The position numbers and the translations under genes are program-made. A model generated the notes under the pieces. The model did not search any database and was not told the DNA's origin. It saw nothing but the letters and a program-made list of their open reading frames with translations. A DNA stretch of 64,000 nucleotides from Agaricus subrufescens (taxonomy: Eukaryota > Basidiomycota > Agaricomycetes > Agaricales > Agaricaceae). Numbering within the stretch: the stretch's first letter is position 1; every line of letters starts with the position of its first letter. The stretch spans positions 930,001-994,000 of the forward strand of contig CM057058.1 in the NCBI GenBank assembly GCA_029945375.1. The letters run 5' to 3'. Positions 46,802 through 58,244 of the stretch are shown here, one piece after another.

Positions 46802-49800
46802 ACGCGTCCGGGGTTATTGGCAAATCAAGATAGTAGGTTCACTGTGTAAGAAAGGTCTGAATGTGTGGCAACCTGTAGCCACATCAATGAGCCCAGCACC
46901 TCTCTATACGGTACGTCCTTCATGTCCAGGATCTCCTCCTAGAGTTTTGGGCAGTCCTCAGCCGATAGAACCAAACCTGGAGGCAAAGGTGTTGTGCGTG
47001 GTTTTGCATCCGACATGTTGAACCTCTCAAGGATTTGTTCACTATATGCCCATTGAGATAGTTTTATTGTACTGGTACTTGTGTCCTTGTCAATTCTCAT
47101 CCCCAGGATGAACTTAGCCATCCCCAGGTCTTTCAGCTCATAACTACTCTTTAGTTCTGCCTTTGCCACCTTCTCTCCTGCCTCAGTTGTTGATGCGCCT
47201 AGGATATCATCTGTCCATGTGGAGGTTAGAGTGATCTCGTCATTTTGGATGTGCGATCTGACTTGTGGGTCAGCCCTCGAGGTGTAGTAGTTATGTGATT
47301 GGTATGTCTTTTCAAGTGTTTGACCCCAGTCATGTGCACCTTGCATGGTTCCATATAGTGTTTTGAGGAGTAACCATACATTGTCTCCCCCTTCCTCAAA
47401 ACCCAGTGGTTGTTCCATGTACTCTTCAAATGTATTTTTGCTGTTGAGGAAGGCTGACACAAAGTCAACCTGCCATAGCCGCAAGCCTCTAGATGCCGCA
47501 ATTGAACAAACAAGCCTCACAGATTCCAAGTACAAAACAGAAGCATAAGTCTTGTCATAGTCTTCACCAATGATCTGTGTGAAACCTTTCACAACCAGAC
47601 AAGCTTTCCTTCCTGAGATTCCACCAGATTTGTCATACTTGTAAGCGGATACCCATTTTGATTTAACAACGTTCTTCATTGAGGGATGTGGAACCAGCCT
47701 AAAAACCTGCTTCTCTCTCATCACCTCCAGCTCTCTCAACATTGGCTCTAACCAAATATCAGGACGTTGCATCACTTCAATGTGGGATTGGGGAACTTGT
47801 ATGTCAGAGTTGGAATCAGCCATGTTGGCCCTAGTCCGGTTTAGGTATTCAAGGCTTTCATGCATTCTGGTGGATGGCTTCGAAACTCTTTGTGAGTGGT
47901 GAAGTACTGGGGGTTCATTGCCAAGGTTGTGCAACAGGTCCACAACTTCTGACTTGCTGTCTACCATTGACGGTGGTGCAGTAGGCAATGCTGTGTCCCC
48001 ATCAGTTGGATCAACTGATTGTGGCATTGTGGGTGTCGGTGATCCTGCTGCATCATTTGGGGTGGTGTTACACTGTGGTTTTGGGTGTAATGCAGATATG
48101 GGGATTGGTCTGGGTGCAGTACCACTACTGCTGGTGGTATAATGTTCAAAATCCAATGGGTACGTAATGATAGGGTCCGTGGAGTAATGGGGATGTTTTT
48201 CTTCAAAGACCACGTCCCTCAACTTATGCACTGCTCCAGTTGCTCGATCCAACAACTTGTAACCAGTCCTTCTGAAGTATCCGATGAATGTGAGTTTTGC
48301 AGAATGGGGGGCTAGCTTTGAAGGGCTGATTTCTGTAGGTATATGTGCATATGCTGTCGATCCAAATGGGCAAAGGTGAGAGATGTCTTGGTACTTCTTA
48401 TACCATTGTTCTGCTGGTACTGCTTTAGGATTTTGAGCTGGTGGTATGAAGTTTCTCGTGTATGCAGCAGTGTTAATCGTATCCACCCAGTACTTGGGTG
48501 GTAATCCTGCATCCGCAAGCATGGATCTTGCTATGTCCAGCAATGTATGCATCGACCTCTCAGCTTTTCCATTCTGCTGATGTGCATAGGGTGTTGTGAA
48601 GCCAAGCACAATGCCATACTCTTTTGCGTATTCCATCCACTCGGCATTGTGCCACTCTCTCCCCATGTCTAGCCTAACATGCTTCAACTTCTCCCCTGTC
48701 TGTCGCTCCGACTCCTTGTGGAATTCCTTGAACACTTGCAGGGTAGCCTCCGATGACTTTGATGATAGGAAGTAGACAGTCCTGAATGACGTTGCACCAT
48801 CTATTATCAACATGAAGTATTTCGCCTTCCCCGCAGATTCAACTGATGCCGGACCCCATAGATCAATATAAACACACTCAAGAGGAGTAGATTCACGGTC
48901 TGGCTTGTCATGGAATGTGTGAGCTGTATGCTTTCCAAAAATGCAATCTTCACATAATGCTTCAAGTTTAGCTTCTCCAGGGGGATTTAGGCCTCCAACT
49001 AAACACTCGCGTGTCATCAATGATATAGTATCCACTGGTGCGTGTCCCAGCTGGTGGTGCCATATATCGAAAGGAACTGATTTGTTCTTGGATTGTGCAA
49101 GATTTGCATATGTCCTGGCTGTCTCTACAACATATAACCCATTTCTCCTATTGGTGACTAAGAGCTTCCTCCCCCTCATATCATAAACAATTGCTTGTTG
49201 TCCTTCGAAGCTCACTTTGGATCCCTTAGACACTAGTCTCGAAACTGAAATCAAGTTGGATCTCAGGTTCAGTGTGTGTAATGCATTATCCAATTCTATG
49301 TGGAGTGTCCTTCCTTCGATATCCGTTGGAAACCTGGCCTTTCCTATCCCCTTAATCTCAAATGTCAATCCCTTCCCTGCCAAATGTCCAGTCCTTGGTG
49401 GTTGAATTTCCTCATATTCCTCAAACCTATTCTGCTCAGCGAAACAATGATCACTGGCACCCAAATCAAGTAAAGTAAAGATTGTATCAGAAGGGATAAC
49501 AAGGTGAGACTGGGGTGTAATCAAAGATTCTTGATGCAATGCAGACTCCTCTCCCTCATGACATTCAGGTTTACAAGACATCAGCAAAGTAGTCCTGGTG
49601 TCAAGAGGTGTTCGGTCAGGAGTGGTGGGCAATGTAGGATCATTGGATGGTACCTCAGTAATTGCAGCAAGGGCTACAACTTCATGTGTGTCATTTCCAC
49701 TGGTGGCAAGGGAGGCATCAGCTAGATTTGTGGAGGTTTGTCCTTTGCCCCCGTTGGTTGTATTAGCTGATTCAGAAGGTTTTGCAAGCTTCTTTTTCAA

Positions 49801-50196
49801 CCAAGCAGGCATGTTTTCGGGCTTTCCACCACCCAGCCAATAGCAATCCTCGATGAGGTGGCCTTGGTGCCGGCAGTTGGGGTTTGTGCATATCAAGTTG
49901 CTTTTGTCATGACAACGACCACCTCCAGTGGATGCTTGTAGGGCAGATGTGGTTGTTCAAGGGTTTATTATGCGATCCCTGCTGATGCAATTCCAGTGAG
50001 TCACTAACTGGTTGATTGCTTCATGAGAAGTGGTGGTTGTATAGAGTGTCGCAATGATAGTATCCCAAGATCGAGGAAGTGCACTCAGGATTATGGTTCG
50101 GAATGAGCAATTGTCAATGTTAGCTCCCATTGCATTTGCGTTGGTCCACATGGTGCGGATGTGAGAGATGAATTCCTTGAAGTCCATGTCATCTGT
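46802..50196 (-). pseudogene. Copia gag C-terminus, protease, integrase and RT
   Basis: Reading down: gag end (DFKEFISHIRTMWTNANAMG), TGA at 49959-49957, zinc knuckle CTNPNCRHQGHLIEDC with CYWLGGGKPENMP. Protease reads TLLDLGASDHCF, where D-S-G has become D-L-G. Integrase has HHCC residues (HQLGHAP, CEDCIFGK) and the D-D-E set (YIDLWGP, RLDMGREW, QQNGKAERSMH). RT has WQVDFVSAFLNSK and TWTDDILGAS. The main open frame is 985 codons (49896-46939), stop 46941-46939, then pol continues (EVLGSLMWLQVATH) to the nested LTR. The catalytic serine loss alone should kill protease. Confidence 0.92.
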
Positions 50197-51573
50197 TGAA
50201 GAGACTAGATCGGTGTGAATGTGGAAAATAGAATATAAAATATAAAATCGAATGTGAATGCAACCCTTTGAATTATACCAAGTCTTGAGTGCAGTTTGTG
50301 GGGAGAATAAATCAGAAAGAAAGTGAAAGTAAGCATCTCAATTAAGTATTAAATGAAAATAGGGGTAGAATAGAAATGTGAAACAAGTCTCGACTGAATA
50401 GAAACCTCTTCCAGACCTATGCCGTTTTGATTAGAACCTTCGTGACGAGTGGCTAAGCTTGCGATGACTGTCCTCAATAGAATGGGTTAGACACCTATCT
50501 AGGAGGGGTAGCAAGTCCACCCTAGTGATGCCTCAACAAACTTGGAGAGCCTTGACCTGCCTTTGCACTTTGAGACAGACTGCAAGACAAGTCGAGCTAG
50601 CACCAAATGCTATCACAATCCTATTAGACCAGTGAAGATACTCTCTTGAGCAGAACATAAGACCTTCCAAGTTGAGAAAGAACTTAAGAAATGCTTAGAA
50701 CACTGCGAAGTTTAACCAAACTTGATTTCACTCGCACAGTGCTTGGGCAAAGATTTGATCCCGAACCTTGTCCTTGACTGGTGACTATATATGATACACA
50801 ATAAAAAACTGAGACAAAATAAACAAATATGAAACAAATAACCAAGTCCATATCCAGTGCTGAATGGGTATAGTCTCCTTGACTCATCTTTCTCCACCAA
50901 TCAACAGTCTCGACTATTCAGTCTCCTCGACCAAACATCGCACTTGTCTAATCTCCCGCTCCTCATTGGCTAACAAGCTTCCAACCCTAAACCCTAGTCT
51001 AGAAACTCTCGAGGTGCATCCCCCACTGATTATCCTGTCAATAAGATGTCCTCGATTAGACTAAGCTTCTATCTTGCCTTTAGTTGCTTTGAGATTATCA
51101 CTATTACTGCCTGATCCAGAGTCTCAACCAACAATTCCAACAGTCTCGCTTCAGGTTAATTCAGTCTCGACATGTGTGATTCACTTATTGCCTAGCCCTT
51201 CTCCATTAGGCAGGTAGTAGTTATTGATCCAGCCTAGCATAAGGTCCGCTAAAGGAACCACACTCTGCTAAGTCCTCGAGCCATCCCATAACCAGTCTCG
51301 ATGAGGTTTCCCAATACAGTTTCCCTAGACTCAGTCTCGAGACTCTTGTTTTAAAGTCCTCAAACATGATTATATTTCCCCTAACAGTACAGTTTTCCTG
51401 TTAGGAATTGTGGATGCAATCTTGACTGTTCCCTAGGTCAACCTCTCTTCACACATGTCCTCAACTGAGCTTATCTCTAACTGGGTGACTGATTGTTCAT
51501 TCTCAAACTTAATATGTACACCTAGCTGCATTAAATGTATATTTTCACGTGTAAAACGGCTGGGGCCGTAACA
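50197..51573 (-). repeat. Solo LTR of the long-LTR family, copy b (1377 bp)
   Basis: Same sequence as 45410-46801 with many CpG-to-TpG/CpA changes. On the minus strand the flanks are ATGG before and ACAG after; both derive from ACGG by one CpG decay each, which gives a 4 bp target duplication like that of copy a and closes the gag frame (NMKYTDDMDFKEF). Confidence 0.83.
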
Positions 51574-52093
51574 CCATGTACTTCATATTACAAAAGTCGG
51601 CATCTGCACTAATGATTGCAATCTCCAAAGCAACCTGGTATGTATCAATATATGAGGTACATGCCTCTGCCACTGTCCCACTGGTATTAATTTCCAGTCC
51701 GATAGGATCATTGGTATTGAAGATGAGGAGGGCCATTGCCCATGCATTACAAACTCTCCACTCAGCAGCGGAGGGTGTCAGAGACTCCCACAGTGTTTCA
51801 GTTGAAGTAGGGGTTGTGCTGGTTGTCGGCGATCCTGGGAGGGGAATGTTTTGGGGGCTAGTAGTCCCTGGAGGTGTAGCAGGTCGAGATGGGTCCCTGA
51901 TAGTGCCATCCAAGTATCCAGATGCACCTCGGAGGTCTGCAGCAATTCTTACAAGGCCTTTCCATGTGACCCAATTTGAGCCATTGAATTTCGAGGTCTC
52001 AGGGAAAGTCGGAGGTCCAGTGCCACTCGATGTCATGGTTATGTTTGTGTGGTTTATGTATTTGTTGAGAGTTGTAGTGAACTCTGTTCTCAT
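51574..52093 (-). pseudogene. Copia gag, N-terminal part
   Basis: ATG 52093 (MRTEFTTTLNKYIN; a second ATG gives MTSSGTGPPTFPE). Contains SKFNGSNWVTWKGLVRIAAD, the usual copia gag opening (xFNGxNWxxWK), a Pro/Thr-rich insert, and EWRVCNAWAMALLIFNTND. Ends where the nested LTR begins (CNMKYM). The remainder of gag is at 50187-49957. Confidence 0.88.
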
Positions 52094-52129
52094 TCAGTAT
52101 CTGAGTTTGTCCCAAGGTTTAGTTCGCAA

Positions 52130-52143
52130 CGGGGCCCATAACC
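52130..52143 (-). other. Copia primer binding site (initiator tRNA anticodon arm)
   Basis: Directly after the 5' LTR the minus strand reads GGTTATGGGCCCCG. Its complement CGGGGCCCATAACC has a stem-loop-stem with CAT in the loop, as in the anticodon arm of initiator tRNA-Met. Drosophila copia and yeast Ty5 prime from such tRNA halves. Not a match to a tRNA 3' end. Confidence 0.65.
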
Positions 52144-52499
52144 TATTGTTTAAACAAACTCAGTGTGACAAAAAGGAAAATGTCCACTGTGTGTTCTATA
52201 CCTATTGTTTAAACAAACTACAGACTATGTCAGAGATATATGAAGCATGAGTATGATAATGGAACTTACCTCAGTGTGATGAAAAGGAAAATGTCCACTG
52301 AGGTTACATAATTGAATTCTACCAAGGTATACTATGGCAGATGAAGCCGGAAGATAACTGTACAGTACAGAATTGAAACATGTATAGTTATGAAAAAGAA
52401 AGTTCATGTTAGGAGGTAAATGTCAAGATGACAAATCTGAAATAAAAGATAAAAATTGAATATGAAAGAAACAGACCTGATGTCAAAGCTAACTCAACA
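52144..52499 (-). repeat. 5' LTR of the copia element
   Basis: 356 bp, equals 44459-44814 with mostly C/T and G/A differences. Followed by CTAAG (52500-52504). Confidence 0.9.
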
Positions 52500-52539
52500 C
52501 TAAGCAGGTTCTAGGATGAGACCGTGGGTGTGATACCTA

Positions 52540-54440
52540 TTTTTCATGTTCTGTATTCAGCTATAACCTTCTCGCTACATTCTCCAGGCTAAATACAACT
52601 TCACCAATGGCTGCATTCCACGCTCTACTATTACTCTGGCCAACTTCTTCACCCAGTGGTCGGATATGTATGATCACAATATGCACATGTAAAAATAATC
52701 TGCTTGTGGCATTGGCAAACTTGCAAACATTTGGTCCCCTCAATTCAAGTTAAACCACCACAGATAGACAAGGTCAGAGGCCCTTACAATCTCTACAAGC
52801 AGTCGTGAAGGATTCGTTCAATATTGGCAAGAGCTTCACTGGAATCTTCTGCAATTACCTGCAATTGCAACATCCTTGTAGACTGGTGAGATGTGGGAAT
52901 GAGGGGAGCTCGAAATGATCATAGTGGGTGCTGGATTTGTCAAGGCTGTTGATAATGGTCATCAATGCATGCAACAGTAAACCGGGGTTGTGGAGGAAGT
53001 GCAAAATTGGTGTTGGCAGCTAGAGGACAGTGGTTGATCTTGCCCTAGTGGAAGGAAAACGATGGCTTTAGTTCTATTGTTAGCCTAGTTTAAAGAAAAG
53101 AAGGCTGACTCTGGGGAGGTAGCAGGAAACTTGAGAGACTCAATTGGCAACATGCGGCACAGTAGGTGGTCCTGGAAATCCAGTCCCACCCGGTGTGTCA
53201 CTTTCTCCTTGTCTCTGTTGCATGTAAAGTAAATGCATCTTGTTGAGGAAGCTCAATGTTCTGAAGAAAAATTGTGCGGGTAGATCACGAGCTGAAAAGT
53301 GGGATGTTCCTCTATGTAACGTTTCTCCACCTCATGGCTGGCAGAGCCATGGGCTCGTGTACTGGCTTACACAGGCATGAAAGAGATGCGACAAGTGTGA
53401 CATGTAGAGACATAGTCAGGGTAGGCCTGTTATGCAAAGGAGATACTCCTCACCATTGTACACACTTGCATGGTGGTTCCTGTGACTGCAAACTTTTTGG
53501 GCAGTGGAATGAGGCCACCACAGCAGTGAATGTCTGTCTGAGCATTGGATTAATGTCCCAGATGGAAACAGCATGGACAAGGGGCACTCACACTTTTTGC
53601 CCCTGAACCAAAAAATGTAGTGAATGCAACCACAATGGATATGATGTGTGCTGTAGTATCGGGGACTGCTGAAGTTGAATAGAGCTAGTAAAAGAGGAAG
53701 ACATAGGAGATGGCTTGAGCAGACGCACTGTCATTCTTATTCATGTTCATCTGACTGGGTATGAGTCAATAGTATTTGGTGGAAGCTGTTGGATGTACAA
53801 GCTATGATTCATGTCGAGTTGCTGGCTGTGAATTAACAGATCAACAACACACAAACAATGGCATGCAAGTTATTTATGTATTCTGTGCCTTTCTACATCT
53901 ATTATCAAGCGTCATCACTCTGATCCTGCATATTAGCTCTGTCGAGTTGCTCAACGCCCAGCATCCAACATTCCATTCAGCTGCACAAAATTGAATCACT
54001 TTGTTAGCCAACCTGAGCCCGTGATCGGCCTCTCCTTACACTGCCAAAGCAGTCAATGACCACACCATTTACCTGCAGCGCTCTCCCCTACCTTTGCCTC
54101 AGCTTCATTTGAACAGCCTTGCCAGGAAAACTCTTATATTTATTATGGTACGCTCTGGCTATAATTTCCTTAGGATCAGAGCAACAAGCCACAACGACAA
54201 AGTCATTGAATTGACCAACATTAATGACAAATTCAACATGTACAGTACACTACTGTCACATAGTAGTCCTATGATTTTCCTATTCACGTGTTCAACAGAG
54301 TCATTGTATTCAATCTTTCATAGCTGGTGGGTGCAACTATTTTAAGACCATGCATCAATTGATTTGCCTGCCGAATGGCCGCTGAGGAGATACCAGGGGA
54401 TCTGCAGCAAGAAACTACATTAGACATGTGCTACCTGTAC
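52540..54440 (-). pseudogene. Decayed NACHT gene relic 2
   Basis: Second copy of the block at 38080-40570 (CATGTTCTGTATTCA, GCTAAATACAACTT, CTCTACAAGC, TCCAGTCCCACCC in the same order), with nearly all CpG lost. The Walker B-like and following motifs are recognisable only through relic 1. Ends at the same relative place as relic 1, just before where an NLR 3' end would be. Confidence 0.6.
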
Positions 54441-55519
54441 AGGGATGGCAAAAGCAAGGATTATCCTCAACAGAAGCTGTCACGAATTGCAATTAAGGAC
54501 CAATAATCATGATTATTGCAATTATTAGTCGCCCTCGCAAAGAGTAGTAGGATAATCATGATTATAGGGCGCAAAATCGCGATTATAAGTCATGTATAAT
54601 CATGCTTATCGAATTAGACATAGCTGCAAAAGATTGTGAATCACGATTACAATTTTCTTTTGTGTATAGAAGGCTTCTACACTATACTACATGTATTTAG
54701 TCTATGATCAATAAGTATATGTTGAGCCTGGATGAAAAATTGTACACACCTAAGTCAACAATGAATCCCAATCTCAATGACGTGATTTGGCCATTTGGCC
54801 AGACACTGCCAGCCAGAGACTTGAGTTTGAAGTCGTTGATCTCAGTATATATAGTGACAACGCCGAATTTGACATTGTTGGTGTCAAAAAGGCCAATTTT
54901 TACTTGGGGAAGCCCCAGCTGGGCTTGGTGAATGCTAGTCCTAGAAGAAGGAAGTCAGTAATGAAAGGACAGACATAAAACAACAATGTACCCTATGAGC
55001 CCTTGTACTGGGCCTGGTATGCTGTTGTCCGCGATGTGATTTGTGATTCATGGCCATAGCGATTGGATTGCAGGGCCAACCATGAACGTGACCCCGTCCA
55101 TTTCAAGATTCTTGCGCTTTAATCGTTGTACATGTGTACGGGCAAGTGTTGGTGGGGGACAGACATTGTGTAGCAAGGGAGGAGGCAGCGGTGAAGGCAA
55201 AGGCAAGAGTGATGATCATTTGATCTTGAAATTATTTAATCTTCTCACACTCATTTACTCCTCTAAATTACATCACCCTTAGCATTCATGAGTAGGGGTG
55301 AACGACCACAACATCCTGGTAACTCTAGAAAGAATATTAGTGTTTTAAAATAGGATGTGAATGACTGCATGGGATTGGCATATTTTGCGAGTACTTCCTC
55401 TATGAGACTACCAGTTCTATTAATTGACCTTTGAATACATGTATCTGTGGACATATCATCTAGATTTTCAGACCTATTAGTTAAGCTATTGTAGACAGAA
55501 TAGTAATAACTTATGATTT
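54441..55519. other. Spacer with short palindromes; no supported gene
   Basis: 54502-54517 AATAATCATGATTATT and 54552-54565 ATAATCATGATTAT are perfect palindromes; a third, imperfect one follows near 54590. 54.7-55.0 kb has short open stretches without support. Confidence 0.4.
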
Positions 55520-55860
55520 CCATTGTGACCAACATTCTGCTGCATAGTTTGAGTACATTTCTACCTTCTGCCAGGCATATGCAGAATAACCACTTGATCC
55601 CTTATTCAAGACAGCTAAATCCTTCCAAACTTCGGCCATTTGCACAAATGACTTGTAAGTTTGATTAAATTCTTCTTTGAGTATTTCTAACTCTTCTCCC
55701 AGCCCCTCTACGCCTGCATTTTCTTGATACCATCATACACGTTCCACTGACAATCTTTTTCAATACCAGTGCAACTGAGATAGAACATTAACTTACCTTC
55801 GATGGAACAATCGCTAGACAATATACCCTCTGGTTGTCCTACCAACCAGAACCAGGGATT
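55520..55860 (-). pseudogene. KDZ transposase, C-terminal piece
   Basis: Two exon-like pieces, 55860-55797 (NPWFWLVGQPEGILSSDCSI) and 55713-55520 (EGLGEELEILKEEFNQTYKS, MAEVWKDLAVLNKGSSGYSA, YAWQKVEMYSNYAAECWSQW), with a good GTAAGT intron between. The mix of a helical EEF...MAEVW...Y segment resembles the C-terminal helical part of Agaricomycete KDZ transposases as I remember them. Same strand as the KDZ core at 58245-59425, from which it is parted by the F-box gene. Confidence 0.45.
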
Positions 55861-56098
55861 CTGTCAGCTTTAATCACCCATAGTATGGGGAATAAAAATG
55901 TTCTTCCCCCATAACTGATCCAACTCTAGCGGTTGGGGGCAGGTGACGATCGAATAACATCTGAGGCTTGCACAACGGGTCGTTTTGAACACGTACAGAG
56001 GGTCGTGAATTTCATTCTCACACCGCCCTTATACACTATTATATAAGGCTATGGTATCATGATACTGTCCAGAATAACATTGAGACTCTCAGACTAGA

Positions 56099-56640
56099 GA
56101 GTATTATAGTACTCCATCTATGACAATCACAGAAAGGGGGGATTGCGGCCCACACTCTCTATTGCTTCAGAGTATTACAATACTCTTAATTTGTTGAAGG
56201 AAGGGAGTACTATAATACTCTTGACAGCGAGGGAGTATTATAATAGCCTCTTTAAAAGTATCGCAGTACTCTCTACTACGAGAGAGTACTATGGTACTCT
56301 TTTGTGGTTGAGAGTACCATAGTACTCACCCTTTCAAAAGGGTGAGAGTACCGTAGTACTCGCCCTTTCCAAAGGGTGAGAGTACCGTAGTACTCGCTCT
56401 CTCAAAAGAGTGAGAGTACTATGGTACTCTCTTGTGATTGAGAGTACCGTAGTACTCGCTCTCTCAAAAGAGTGAGAGTACTATGGTACTCTCTTGCGAT
56501 TGAGAGTACTGTAGAACCCGCTCTCTCGAAAAGATGAGAGTACCATAGTACTTGCTCTCTTGAAAGAGTGAGGGTACTATAATACTCTCTGGAATAAGAG
56601 TACTATTGTACTCTCTTCCGATTGAGAGTACTGCGATACT
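56099..56640. repeat. Array of about 17 short palindromes
   Basis: Consensus GAGTAC-YRTRR-TACTC-like, 16 bp, self-complementary, repeated about every 25-40 bp (for example GAGTACTATGGTACTC, GAGTACCGTAGTACTC, GAGTATTACAATACTC). Between 56315 and 56480 the spacers are themselves near-palindromes (CTCTCTCAAAAGAGTGAG, CACCCTTTCAAAAGGGTG). It ends 193 bp before the F-box start codon. The spacers are related to one another and the core is a palindrome, so it is not a CRISPR. Confidence 0.9.
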
Positions 56641-56833
56641 GTTACTTGGTCTAAATAAAGCACTGGATAGAGGTACCAATTTTCTTATCGGCGCCCCTAT
56701 CAGCACATCCTCTCTTTTACTACTTACACTTATTGACGTCCACTCACTACATCAACTATTCAAAGGTAGCATGTCCATTTATTTAATGTTGACATTATAT
56801 CTTGCTCATATCTGTGCAATCTGATCTCATAGC

Positions 56834-58176
56834 ATGGATTCTCATGAACGTCAATCAGCTGCCACTATTGATGACTTACCAAACGAAGTGCTTCTTCGTA
56901 TTATTTCTGACTCGATCAACTTCCATTGGGAGCCCCATGAGTGGAGCCCTTATACCTATCAGCACTACGAAACTCAGGCCATCCTGTATAGTGTGTCTCG
57001 TCGATGGCATGACTTAATGGGCCTATCCCTGGAGTTGTGGACGTCATTTACCATTGGTGATGCATGGGGATCTCCATCTGACAGTAACACCACTACTCCG
57101 AGCTCCAACCTCCTTGTGTTATGGCAGGATCGATCCCAGCCCTGGCCCCTCCATCTTCATCTCTATAGTGGTCCTTACGGTCCACATGGCACACAGTATG
57201 ACGACGCTTTTCATATCTGGACTGGGTTACTGCCATCAATTAACAGGTGGTGTCATATTGATTTGGCATTTGAAGAAGAGATGGTAGAGGCCTTCCTCAG
57301 ATTGGATCTCCCTCGTGTGGGACTGACAGAAATATGCGCATCATCTCATGTTGGCCGTCGATATAACAATCAACTTTTGACTGCTTTTGGCCAATTACCA
57401 AATCTCACAAAGTTGGTATGGATTTCAGCACCCCATTCCGAGAAAGCAGACCAACCCAGCTTCCTTAACTCCCTTCATCTATTTCCATGGTCACGTCTTT
57501 GTCATATTTCACTCGAGGTTTGCTGGACTCTGGCTGAGTTCCACTCATTCTTCAAATCCTCAACTTCTGCTGAAACAATTCGACTCAATTTGGATCAACA
57601 CCCTGCTGGGTTACAAATTGATGATTTGGACAGCCCAATATATTTACCACAGCTCAGGTATGCTAGTATCTTTTACATCTCAATGTTTATAAGTAATGAC
57701 ACAATATCAGAGCTCTTGGAATTCAGTCCGATGCAAGTGGATATAAGTATCTTGGATGCCTGGAGCTACCAAACATCCAATACCTTGCCGTCTTTCCAAA
57801 GATTGTGCTATCTGAGATCACATCTGGCTGGGAACATGCCCCCATTTATGTATGCCCAGCATTCCAAAGCTTTCTTGAGCAGACGACTTCATCTATACAA
57901 GCCATGGTTGTTCAGGGATACCCATTTTCAGGTGCAAGTGCTATTCATTTTTTCAGCAATGAGCACTTGGCCTACATACCTGTCCTAGAAATTGAGGTAG
58001 GAGAAGGAGTTGCTACCGATGTTGTAGACTATGTTGGTTTGAACCAACCTTTGATAGCTCAACATTTGAGCTGCCAAGGTGGAACAGTAGGATGGTGCTA
58101 TGACAAAATAAGACGTCAAACACTTTTGAATACGTTTTCTACATTGTCTTCAAAATTTCATGACTTGGTATATTAG
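56834..58176 (+). CDS. F-box protein (frameshifted)
   Basis: ATG 56834. Residues 10-30, AATIDDLPNEVLLRIISDSI, form an F-box, the Skp1-binding part of SCF ubiquitin ligases. The rest (GLSLELWTSF, LPSINRWCHIDLAF, LPNLTKLVW, LPQLRYASIF) has spaced Leu/Trp segments like the leucine-rich target-binding domains of basidiomycete F-box proteins. Near 57805-57830 the frame changes by one base: the protein continues in the other frame as EITSGWEHAPIYVCPAFQSF to the stop at 58174-58176, about 447 codons in all. No intron explains the change, so it is a one-base indel or an error. It lies inside a broken KDZ gene of opposite strand. Confidence 0.7.
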
Positions 58177-58244
58177 TTACATTTAGATCTATTACCATGT
58201 AGTCCATTCAAGTAAATACTTTCTATTAAAAGTTACATATGTTG

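Larger units (their letters stand above)
44459..52499 (-). mobile_element. Ty1/copia element with two solo LTRs nested in it
   Basis: 356 bp LTRs at both ends, perfect 5 bp target duplication CTAAG (44454-44458, 52500-52504), gag-protease-integrase-RT-RNase H order on the minus strand. Two 1.38 kb LTRs of another family interrupt RNase H (45410-46801) and gag (50197-51573); without them the element is about 5.27 kb, normal for copia. Stops and CpG loss make it inactive. It sits between NLR 3 and the NACHT relic that belongs to its duplication unit. Confidence 0.92.

Noticed and set aside
45410..51573. The two 1.38 kb repeats as the LTR pair of a single element with the pol between them
   Set aside because: Gag and pol of the copia element read through both repeats when these are removed with 4 bp duplications, and the copia has its own 356 bp LTRs with CTAAG duplications.
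54704..54978. Two overlapping short frames
   Set aside because: Both strongly overlap in different phases, neither has a family feature or splice context.
56099..56640. CRISPR-like repeat array
   Set aside because: Repeats are palindromic and variable, spacers are related to each other, and the DNA is clearly eukaryotic.
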